Source: UBA2336 sp049306095 (GTDB lineage Bacteria > Bacteroidota > Bacteroidia > Cytophagales > Cyclobacteriaceae). Taken from it: a stretch of 64,000 bases of DNA. Made by a program: the position numbers and the translations under genes. The stretch spans positions 106,045-170,044 of the forward strand of contig JBAQPU010000034.1 in the NCBI GenBank assembly GCA_049306095.1. Reading direction: 5' to 3'. Under the pieces are notes generated by a model. That model did not search any database, was not told where the DNA came from, and saw only the letters and a program-made list of their open reading frames with translations. Positions 9,116-16,062 of the stretch are shown here, in pieces; within the stretch, counting starts at the first letter, position 1; every line of letters starts with the position of its first letter.

Positions 9116-11032
9116 TTAGTTAGACCCATCAGGATGTGAGGCCATCTCAATCATGGTGCTTAATTCGGTCATAAGTTTATCATCACTGCCGTTAAAGCCC
9201 ACCGACTTAAATCTGATATTACCTTCCTTGTCTAACACAAACTTGGTGGGTATGCCATCCACATTGAATTGTTCCACTACAGCGTTGTCATTGTCCATGA
9301 GCACCTGGAAAGTGTACTTATTCGAAGTTATAAAATCTTTAGCATTTTCTTCCTTATTCTCGCCTTGCTCCCATGTATCAACAAATACAAACTTAACCGC
9401 AGGGTTATCTTTATACTTGGTCACTATCTTCTGCATTCCGGGGAAAGATGCTTTGCAAGGCCCGCACCAAGTAGCCCAAAAATCAATGATCACTACTTTT
9501 CCTTTGAGGTCTGTGAGGCCTATAGTGTTGCCGTCCAAGTCCTTCAATGTGAAAGGAGTTGCCGATTGATTTAGCATTGACTTTCTTAATTCCTCAACCA
9601 TTTTTTGATAGCTTTCTTTTTCCAGGGCAGCTATATAGGCATCAAACCCATCTTTCGTTTTCTTTTCAGTAGAGTAAATTTTTTTCAAAATTTCTTTTAC
9701 AGTACCGGTTGTTTTTCCATCACGGACAAATTGCTCGAGCGCTGCTTTGGTTTCTGCGGGGGTCAGTACTTTTTCTGCCAGGAGAGCGTATGTGTTATTC
9801 TGATCAGGATCCTGTCCCTTGTTAATGGTAATAGCTGCTTCCTTAGTTATGGGATAGCCTATATCATATTTTCCTAAACGATACTGCACCATTGCATATG
9901 TGTCGGCAAACATGGCATACGTGTTTTCGCGTTGTTTAGCCCATTGTTTGCCCGTTGCATAATCTGGTTTTTTGGCCGAAGGATTTATCCATTCCGCTTT
10001 TGTGTATTCTGTTGCAAATCGGGAGAACTCCTCAGCTAACTCCAAGTCTTCATTTTTTTCCTGCATTCGCCAGGCAGCACTGTTGTAGAGGGAAGCAACC
10101 ATTCCCTTATCTTCAGTTTTTGCTGCTGCCTTTTTAAGATCTTCCCATTGCTGGTTCTGAATGTAGTACCTTAATATGGATGCTCGAAAATCGGGTAAGA
10201 AAGGTTCAAATTGTTTCCATTCTTCTTTCGTTGCAATGTTTTTTTCAATCTGTGCCAGCAATACTTTCTTCTTTTCCAAATCCTCCTCCTCATCAAATGT
10301 TGTTAACACATCGTTTATCTGCCATTTTCCCGTTGGAAACTTCTCTTTCTTGAAGTCAGCAAGGAATTTGGCCTGCTCAGGCAATTTTAAAATACTATAT
10401 AACCTAGCTACATAGTCATAATCTTCTTCTGTTTTAAGCCCCGCTTTTAATGATGATTCGATTTCCTTTTGAATGATAATTGAAGCTTCACTCTTTTTTT
10501 CGGAGCTAAGCAGGCTGAAATAACTTCCTCCTACTTTCTTTTTTGAATTGGGATTCAGACTTATTTCTTTGGCATAAGCCTCCAGTGCCTTGGCCTTGTT
10601 TGGTTCTACCCCCGACTCTTCAGCGTAATACTGGTGATACCGTGCCAGGTTTGAATAAGCTTCCTTCTTTACTTTGTCGCCAACATTAAGCAGAATGTAA
10701 TAGCCCTCACCAAAGTTGCTGTCGAATTTTTTGTCAACAAAGAACCCAAGTTGGATAAAAGAGCTGGCAGTATCTGTTTTTATAGTTGCCGTGTATTTCT
10801 TTCCATTTTTAGTCAGCACCAGATCATCCGCCTTCCTGCCTTTGCCGCTACTAACATATACGGCTGCTTCCACTTTTTTCATGGTATTGGCCAATTCGCC
10901 TGCTGGTATATAGGTGATGGTAATTATATCACCTGCTTTTGGAGAAGTAGGTGAATAGATAAAATTCTGTTGGGCACCTGATGCAACAGCAACAAAAGCC
11001 AACAGGCATGTTAAAAAGTTCTTCTTTATCAT
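9116..11032 (-). CDS. Secreted TlpA-like thioredoxin with long N-terminal helical region
   Basis: 638 residues. A signal peptide (about residues 1-19, ending SGA) sends it to the periplasm. An Ig-like beta segment (about 25-125) is followed by a long helical, TPR-like region. The C-terminal 150 residues are a TlpA/AhpC-TSA-type thioredoxin domain with the redox motif WATWCGPCKAS and the cis-Pro loop region VDGIPTKFVLD. Such Bacteroidota proteins are thought to reduce or repair periplasmic disulfides; the partner is unknown. It stands alone between a bidirectional terminator and the tRNA-associated terminator at 11147. Confidence 0.88.
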   Translation of the reverse strand: MIKKNFLTCLLAFVAVASGAQQNFIYSPTSPKAGDIITITYIPAGELANTMKKVEAAVYVSSGKGRKADDLVLTKNGKKYTATIKTDTASSFIQLGFFVDKKFDSNFGEGYYILLNVGDKVKKEAYSNLARYHQYYAEESGVEPNKAKALEAYAKEISLNPNSKKKVGGSYFSLLSSEKKSEASIIIQKEIESSLKAGLKTEEDYDYVARLYSILKLPEQAKFLADFKKEKFPTGKWQINDVLTTFDEEEDLEKKKVLLAQIEKNIATKEEWKQFEPFLPDFRASILRYYIQNQQWEDLKKAAAKTEDKGMVASLYNSAAWRMQEKNEDLELAEEFSRFATEYTKAEWINPSAKKPDYATGKQWAKQRENTYAMFADTYAMVQYRLGKYDIGYPITKEAAITINKGQDPDQNNTYALLAEKVLTPAETKAALEQFVRDGKTTGTVKEILKKIYSTEKKTKDGFDAYIAALEKESYQKMVEELRKSMLNQSATPFTLKDLDGNTIGLTDLKGKVVIIDFWATWCGPCKASFPGMQKIVTKYKDNPAVKFVFVDTWEQGENKEENAKDFITSNKYTFQVLMDNDNAVVEQFNVDGIPTKFVLDKEGNIRFKSVGFNGSDDKLMTELSTMIEMASHPDGSN

Positions 11033-11146
11033 AAGGATAGTTTTTAAGGAAGTAAAGAAATTTGAATCAGAAACTCAAGCTTAGGCAGTGGTACGGTCAA
11101 GGAGTTCATTTTATGAGTTCAAACAGGTGGGCTGGTTACTAACAAA

Positions 11147-11179
11147 AAAACCCTGAATTCATTACGAATTCAGGGTTTT
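11147..11179 (-). terminator. Original downstream terminator of the tRNA-Ser locus, now on the far side of the element
   Basis: A perfect 14-bp stem (AAAACCCTGAATTC / GAATTCAGGGTTTT) with a 5-nt loop and a T-run on the minus strand. It sits just past the tRNA 3'-end fragment at 11188-11215. Before integration it would have followed tRNA-Ser. Confidence 0.85.
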
Positions 11180-11187
11180 GATTGTGT

Positions 11188-11215
11188 TTGATTTTCAACT
11201 GGCAGAGGAGGAGGG
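11188..11215. repeat. Left attachment-site repeat carrying a tRNA-Ser 3'-end fragment
   Basis: 28 bp identical to 35367-35394. It contains the last 16 nt of tRNA-Ser including CCA (TGG at 11200-11202 on the plus strand). The sequences diverge at once on both sides, as expected for the crossover core of a tyrosine-recombinase element. Confidence 0.93.
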
Positions 11216-11274
11216 TGTGTTTTCCTTCTCTTACTTCGCTGATAATCAATATTTTTTATCGCCTTTGATTTTCG

Positions 11275-11294
11275 TGGCACCTCGTTTGGCACCT
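11275..11294 (+). promoter_or_regulatory. Left arm-type integrase site (paired TGGCACCT)
   Basis: TGGCACCTC-GTT-TGGCACCT: two copies 12 bp apart, 60 bp inside the left att repeat. The same pair with the same spacing and orientation is at 35262-35281. This is the pattern of arm sites bound by the integrase N-terminal domain. Confidence 0.6.
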
Positions 11295-11377
11295 TGAATT
11301 CTTAATCAAAATCGCTTATTCTCTATGTTATAAAAATACAGAATTTTAGTGAGACATGACCAATAAATGAACCGCTT

Positions 11378-11575
11378 TTATGCAGTTAAAAGTGGTGTTA
11401 CTTGTTCATATTTTAGCCCTGTGTAAGAGCAAAACTCCTCGACACTTACAAACTGATGATCGGCCTTTTTTAAGTGAGTTTTGATGCGCTTGAGCAATGA
11501 CCTACCGTAGCGCTCACTCTTGCCGGTGATGAGTTGCACATCCTTTGGGTAAATAATGATCCGGTTTACTCTCAT
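11378..11575 (-). CDS. Small conserved-looking hypothetical protein of the element left end
   Basis: 65 residues, ATG at 11575. It has a strand-like start (MRVNRIIIYPKDVQLITG) and then two helical segments rich in Lys/Arg (SERYGRSLLKRIKTHLKKA). The YPKDVQLITGKSERYGRSLLKRI pattern looks like a small helix-turn-helix protein that reads a target site, but no family was identified. It is the first gene inside the left att end and is transcribed outward. A role in regulation or element directionality is a guess from position. Confidence 0.5.
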   Translation of the reverse strand: MRVNRIIIYPKDVQLITGKSERYGRSLLKRIKTHLKKADHQFVSVEEFCSYTGLKYEQVTPLLTA

Positions 11576-11790
11576 GCTTTATCTATACTTCATCTCTGAC
11601 TTTGCCCTGGCAAAGCTCTTCACTTAAAGTAAATCATTTTGTGAAATAACGGAAGAAAGTGCCGCATGTGCTCATACGCGGAAGAGCACTTTATGTCTTG
11701 CTGATTTTATCAAATACGTTTAGTCATTGTTGCAACGATGGCTTAACCAGACTGTGCCTTGAACAGGTTGGGCAACTAATTTTTTTAACT

Positions 11791-12552
11791 ATGGCAAGAC
11801 AAAAAGGAGTCATCAAACTCCAGGGACAAATGGGAGGAGTATCCTTCTACAAAACAGGACAGGACGGATTTCTTGCTCGCGAGAAAGGGGGCGTTGATGC
11901 CGATCGCATCAAGAACGATCCGAACTTTGCGCGTACACGTGAGAACGGTGCTGAGTTCGGACGCGCTGGCGCGTCTGGCAAGCTGTTGCGCACAGCATTC
12001 AGGACATTGATTCTGAACACTGGCGATAGCCGGATGGCCAGCCGACTCACACGCGAGATGGTGAAGGTCATCCAGGCGGATGCGACCAATGCACGTGGTC
12101 AGCGTAATGTTATTGATGGTGAAGCTGAGTTACTGCTTGGCTTTGAATTCAACGACAATGCAAAGCTGAGTAGGACATTTTTTGCTCAGTTCACACCATC
12201 GATCAATCGCGCAACCGGTGTTTGCCAGGTAGCACTGGCCAATTATTCACCGCAGCACATGGTAGCAGCGCCAGCCGGTGCAACGCACTATCGCTTGATC
12301 ATGGGAGCAGCATGGGTTGACTTTCAAAACGGAACTTTCAGCAGCAACGAAAACCGGAGCGCTGAAATTGATGTGACGGAAACACAAACTCCAATTCTGA
12401 CTTTGGATACAAGCGTTCCAGCTGCAACTGATGAACCTATATTCCTGACGTTTGGAATTGAGTTCTTCCAGCAAGTGAATGGAGAGTTTTATCCATTGAA
12501 AAATGGTGCTTACAATGCCCTGGCGATTGTGCAGGTAGATGGAGGTGCGTAA
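11791..12552 (+). CDS. Conserved Bacteroidota mobile-element protein of unknown function (253 aa)
   Basis: 253 residues from ATG 11791. The frame is open back to 11659, but the Arg/Gly-rich start MARQKGVIKLQGQMGGVSFY is the natural N-terminus and an A/T-rich leader precedes it. It is basic in the first 110 residues (LAREKGG, FARTRENGAEFGRAG, KLLRTAFRTLIL) and beta-rich afterwards. There is no signal peptide or membrane helix. The stop overlaps the DUF5675 start by 1 bp. From memory, similar proteins recur in Bacteroidota genomes in islands, but I know of no function. The small lytic-like neighbours suggest a phage-derived structural or DNA-binding protein; this is inference. Confidence 0.7.
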   Translation: MARQKGVIKLQGQMGGVSFYKTGQDGFLAREKGGVDADRIKNDPNFARTRENGAEFGRAGASGKLLRTAFRTLILNTGDSRMASRLTREMVKVIQADATNARGQRNVIDGEAELLLGFEFNDNAKLSRTFFAQFTPSINRATGVCQVALANYSPQHMVAAPAGATHYRLIMGAAWVDFQNGTFSSNENRSAEIDVTETQTPILTLDTSVPAATDEPIFLTFGIEFFQQVNGEFYPLKNGAYNALAIVQVDGGA

Positions 12553-12947
12553 TGGAGTTGGAGCTATTCAGGCGTTATGACCCTGAAGGAACCAATGGGG
12601 AGTTAAAGCTCGTGGTGTGCAACACCATCGAGCTCCCCTGGCTCCAGAACCAGCGGAATGTCTCCTGTATCCCAGAAGGTCGGTATGAGCTAAAACTACG
12701 GACAACTGCAAAACGTGGTCAGCATCTGATGGTATTGAATGTGAAAGGACGAAATGGAATTCTTATTCATCCTGCGAATGATGCCTTGAAAGAGCTGCGT
12801 GGTTGCATTGCACCCGCCACAACACTCACCGGTCCCGGGAAGGGAAGCCAATCACGATTGGCGAATGAAAAGCTGAAAGCACTGGTGCTTGAAGCTTTGA
12901 AACGAAAAGAAAAAGTATTCATCACAATTAAATCAAGGTGTTCATGA
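12552..12947 (+). CDS. DUF5675 family protein
   Basis: 131 residues. The family pattern is visible: an N-terminal strand pair, NTIELPWLQNQRNVSCIPEGRY (segment about 25-46), LIHPANDALKELRGCI with conserved His and Cys, and a C-terminal helix. DUF5675 occurs in phages and islands of Bacteroidota and other bacteria, and its biochemical role is not established. The compact fold and the His/Cys pair would suit a small cell-wall enzyme, but no active site is proven. It overlaps its neighbours by 1 and 4 bp, so the four-gene cassette is probably one transcript. Confidence 0.75.
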   Translation: MELELFRRYDPEGTNGELKLVVCNTIELPWLQNQRNVSCIPEGRYELKLRTTAKRGQHLMVLNVKGRNGILIHPANDALKELRGCIAPATTLTGPGKGSQSRLANEKLKALVLEALKRKEKVFITIKSRCS

Positions 12948-13174
12948 AATTAAAAGAAAGATTACAAGCGCCTACTCCGAAATTCTTTCGGGTACTGCGC
13001 AATATTGGAATTGCTCTGGCGGCTGCCGGTGGGGTTATCTTAACTGCCCCTATCAGCTTACCAGTTGCTGTTGTCACTTTAGGCGGATACCTCACGGTAG
13101 CCGGTGGGGTGATGACCGCTGTGAGTCAGTCAGCGGTGGATGGTGAAAAGGATTGTGTAGATGACGACTCATAA
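12944..13174 (+). CDS. Small holin-like membrane protein A
   Basis: 76 residues from ATG 12944 (ATGA overlap with the DUF5675 stop). A basic amphipathic start (KLKERLQAPTPKFFRVLR) is followed by two hydrophobic Gly/Ala-rich helices (about 20-40 and 44-62) and an acidic tail. Size and topology resemble class II holins, but sequence alone cannot show pore formation. It overlaps the next small membrane protein gene by 14 bp. Confidence 0.65.
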   Translation: MKLKERLQAPTPKFFRVLRNIGIALAAAGGVILTAPISLPVAVVTLGGYLTVAGGVMTAVSQSAVDGEKDCVDDDS

Positions 13175-13352
13175 CAATCACGGTACCGTGGCCGGGACGG
13201 CCGGAGGTACCCTCCTCACGATCTTCGCGAACGTTCGTTCCGATGATATTGCCAAGACTGCGGTCTTAGCCTGTATCGGGGCGGTTGTCAGTTTTATGAT
13301 ATCCCTCCTTATGAAATGGATGTCGAAGAAGATCCTGAAGGATTCGGAGTAA
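13161..13352 (+). CDS. Small holin-like membrane protein B
   Basis: 63 residues. A Gly/Thr-rich hydrophobic segment (about 9-25), a second membrane helix (about 32-52) and a Lys-rich tail (MKWMSKKILKDSE). It is the last gene of the cassette and is followed at once by a terminator. Two overlapping small membrane genes after a DUF5675 gene look like a lysis or export module, but no family was recognised. Confidence 0.65.
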   Translation: MTTHNNHGTVAGTAGGTLLTIFANVRSDDIAKTAVLACIGAVVSFMISLLMKWMSKKILKDSE

Positions 13353-13355
13353 AAT

Positions 13356-13381
13356 AGAACCCTGGCAATTGTCAGGGTTCT
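13356..13381 (+). terminator. Terminator of the left-arm cassette
   Basis: A 9-bp stem (AGAACCCTG / CAGGGTTCT) with an 8-nt loop, followed by TTGTTTT on the plus strand. It lies 3 bp past the last stop of the cassette. Confidence 0.85.
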
Positions 13382-13392
13382 TTGTTTTATGG

Positions 13393-13815
13393 CTACCGCA
13401 GTACTTTATACATGATTGCTTTTTTAGCTTGTTTGATAAGTTGAATCTGCTTCACCAGATTCTCCTGGTGAGCGGATAGTTTGTTTAAAATCTCGAGCGA
13501 GTTTAATAACGCTTCTTTTCTTAGGGCAACTTTCGACTGGGTTGTATTGATAACCTGGTGTAGTTCACTAATTCTTAAAAATGGGATCACTGAACCTGTG
13601 AGAACCTGCCGGAAAAAGCCACCTACCCAAAGCCCATAGCAAAGCCAGTAGAAATACTCTCTTTCTTCCAGATTGGTGGTGATTACCACAAAGCAATTTG
13701 GGCAAGGGTTTAAGAGTGGCTTTCCGGCATTATAGCCTTTAGAAAGGATGAAAAAGTGATTTTGATTCGTGAATTCATCCATCATTCTGTGCGTTTTGAT
13801 TTTTGGTGTGTTCAT
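13393..13815 (-). CDS. Hypothetical protein, probably DUF6943 family
   Basis: 140 residues, ATG at 13815. The pattern FFILSKGYNAGKPLLNPCPNCFV with a CPNC pair and the following YFYWLCYGLWVGGFFRQVLTGSVIPFLR (aromatic, about residues 54-81) matches my memory of the DUF6943 family in Bacteroidota islands. The C-terminal third is helical and coiled-coil-like. There is no signal peptide and no known function. It faces the left cassette across the terminator. Confidence 0.6.
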   Translation of the reverse strand: MNTPKIKTHRMMDEFTNQNHFFILSKGYNAGKPLLNPCPNCFVVITTNLEEREYFYWLCYGLWVGGFFRQVLTGSVIPFLRISELHQVINTTQSKVALRKEALLNSLEILNKLSAHQENLVKQIQLIKQAKKAIMYKVLR

Positions 13816-13918
13816 AGTTCGCGCTTTAAAATTTTGCGCGACCCACGAACACTTTTAAGAGAAAAGAAAAACCGAAAAAAATAAAAGAGAAGCCTATACT
13901 ACTGGCTGGCAATGCGGG

Positions 13919-13990
13919 TAAAGCAAGGAGGAACGGAATAAATGAAGGCATGCGTGGAGGCATGTGTTTATGCCGTAGTTCCTTGCTTTA
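13919..13990. repeat. Long imperfect inverted repeat (24-nt arms) upstream of the SRAP gene
   Basis: Arms 13919-13942 and 13967-13990 pair at 20 of 24 positions, starting TAAAGCAAGGA / TCCTTGCTTTA, around a 24-nt loop holding two GGCATG copies. There is no T-run, so it is not a plain terminator. It lies in a 286-bp gap without genes and could be a structured RNA, an origin feature or a protein-binding site. Confidence 0.6.
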
Positions 13991-14101
13991 GCCATGTGTG
14001 CAGGAATGAGCGGCCGGCCTAACTTGGCGCACTCTTTTAATTTTGGGTGAAGTCCGGACTTTCTTCACATTTATCTAAATTGAGTATTCAATTGAGAGGA
14101 G

Positions 14102-15187
14102 ATGTGTTACCACAAGGCATTGGCAAAGCGTGAACAAGAACTTGCGCAACATTATGGAGCTTCATTTGAGCATGTTCGTGCTGAACTTAAACTTATTGAG
14201 AGCAGGTTCGAGGTGTTGTTGCAAAAGGATGAGAAACTTGACGCCCTTAAAGCACTTAAAGAAAAGTCATACAATGGGATACATGAAGTGCTTACACAGT
14301 ATTCACAGAAGGGTGGATTGCCTGAGCACCTCACTAAGCAAGAATTGAGTGAATTGAAATGGTGCCTAAAGGTGATGGCGGGTAATTCGAATGATGGGGT
14401 AAGTATGTACCATGAAAATGGCTTTGACTACTTGCCCACACCAATCATAACAGCCGGTGACCCTGACCATTTCAAACTATTTAATTGGGGTCTGGTTCCT
14501 TTTTACATTTCGGATCGTGATAAAGCCATGGCGCTACGGGCACAAACTTTGAATTGTATTTCAGAGGAAATGAGTGAGAAACCTTCGTTTCGTGATGCGG
14601 TAAAAAATGGGCAACGCTGTTTGATACCTGTTACTGGCTTTTTTGAATGGCGATGGTTAGATGAGAAGGGAACGGTTAAAATTCCATACTACGTTACATT
14701 TCGTGATCAGAAGGTAAGATCAATGGCCGGTTTGTATAGTCGTTGGAGGGATAAGGAAACTGACACGTACTATTACAGTTATACGGTACTCACAACACAA
14801 GCAAACAGCATTTTGGAATACGTTCATAACCATAAGAAAAGAATGCCTGTGATTATCGCGAAAGAGGATGAAAAGGCCTGGCTTAATCGGGATTTAAAGC
14901 AAAAAGATGTTGATGAATTGTGTCGCCCATCCAATGATAGTTCCATGCGAGCCTATACCATCTCAAAATTGCTGACCACAAAAAATACAATTACTAATGT
15001 GCCGGAGGTTTTGTTGCCGATGAATTACCAGGAAGCAATTAAAACAGCAAGTCATTTTTTAGAAACAGGTGATAAGAAAAGGGCATTAGAATCCTTTAAA
15101 GAAATTGTGAGTGGGGAGAAAATCAGTGTGGAGGATCTTTCACATGCTATTAACCAGAACATTTTACCAGAACTTTCTCTGACTTAG
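14102..15187 (+). CDS. SRAP-domain protein (HMCES/YedK family) with a helical insertion
   Basis: 361 residues. The start is ATG-TGT, which puts the conserved Cys2 at the N-terminus after Met removal; Cys2 makes the thiazolidine crosslink to abasic sites in single-stranded DNA. Other SRAP motifs are LRAQTLN (about 142-148), PVTGFFEW with the active Glu (about 176-183) and HNHKKRMPVII with the active His. The family is usually about 220 residues; here a charged helical insert of about 70-90 residues follows the first strand, and about 60 residues extend the C-terminus. SRAP proteins protect abasic single-stranded DNA, which would suit a mobile element replicating through single strands. Confidence 0.9.
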   Translation: MCYHKALAKREQELAQHYGASFEHVRAELKLIESRFEVLLQKDEKLDALKALKEKSYNGIHEVLTQYSQKGGLPEHLTKQELSELKWCLKVMAGNSNDGVSMYHENGFDYLPTPIITAGDPDHFKLFNWGLVPFYISDRDKAMALRAQTLNCISEEMSEKPSFRDAVKNGQRCLIPVTGFFEWRWLDEKGTVKIPYYVTFRDQKVRSMAGLYSRWRDKETDTYYYSYTVLTTQANSILEYVHNHKKRMPVIIAKEDEKAWLNRDLKQKDVDELCRPSNDSSMRAYTISKLLTTKNTITNVPEVLLPMNYQEAIKTASHFLETGDKKRALESFKEIVSGEKISVEDLSHAINQNILPELSLT

Positions 15188-16062
15188 TTGACAAAATTTG
15201 TGTGGAGGTGTGCGAAGGCCTTTGTCGGATTGCGAGCCGCCCAAGGGTGAATGAAACGGAGTGGAATGAATCCCGCGAGCAGGAGGTAGGGTGTGAGCAG
15301 AGAGAGCTGACAAAGGAAGCGGCTGCGAACCATGTAGGTAGGCCGAGGGTCGGCATGTGTGTTGTAAAAGGCCGGACTACACAAGGGCTGGCGTGATTTT
15401 TTGTTCGCGCGCGTTGGTTGTTGAATGGAGCTGGTCGAGCGTTAGCCAACAAGTCTGGATACAAAAAGCATGACAGCCCGCAGCCCGAACGACAGCGCAG
15501 GCGAGCACAACAAGGGCAGCGGGTGGACTGCAAACTTACTGAGTGAAGGAGGACGGAATGAAACGGAATGCAGCGTAGGGAGTGTACGCTGGAAGTGAAT
15601 GGAGTTTGTGGTTATATGCGTTGCAAGTGTGTTTGCCTATAACCCAAACGAAACGAACATGTGCGTTGGGAACGAACGAAGCGTAATGCAGTGTAATGGA
15701 GGACGACTGAACGAAGTAGGTTTGAAGGACACAGGTAGCTGCCGTGAGGAATGACGCGGCCAGAGCAAAAGGCATGACAGCAGTCCCGAGGAACGAGGGC
15801 GAACCGCGCTGGCCGACAACTTACTTTATCAGTTTACACAATACTTCACAGGCCTGCGGGGTGAGTGCTGGCGTGATTTTTTGCGGCAAGGAATGACGAA
15901 CACCTTATAACCTGTGGGGGATGTGCGGTGGGGAATACCACTCAATTTAATTGTACTTTTATTTCCGAAACTCTCCTGGTATCAGCATTGGACTGTATCC
16001 TCTAAGCGATGGATCGGGAGAGTTTTTTTCTTTTGGCGACTTGCAGTTTAATGCTGAGAAAT
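15188..16062. other. 875-bp non-coding region with diverged ~300-bp repeats and paired stems
   Basis: No convincing gene. The plus strand is rich in purines and in GGAATGA/GAACGA words. Short motifs recur about 285-307 bp apart: GAATGAAACGGA at 15249 and 15556, GCATGACAGC at 15468 and 15772, AACTTACT near 15533 and 15818. GCTGGCGTGATTTTTTG occurs at 15387 and 15867. Possible stems are GTTTGtGGTTATA / TATAACCCAAAC (15604-15649), CCCGCAGCCC / GGGCAGCGGG (15477-15523) and CGGCCAG / CTGGCCG (15757-15815). This suggests a duplicated structured unit, either RNA or a DNA processing site. Open frames on the minus strand here look like chance. Confidence 0.5.

Noticed and set aside
15408..15450. Integron attC-like site (GTTGG ... 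CCAAC)
   Set aside because: The outer pairs do not follow the GTTRRRY/RYYYAAC consensus and there is no integron integrase or cassette nearby.
15150..15819. Open frames on the minus strand and one on the plus strand after the SRAP gene
   Set aside because: Composition is Cys/Ser/Arg-rich and matches reading of a purine-rich non-coding strand. No domain, no credible start and no overlap with neighbours.
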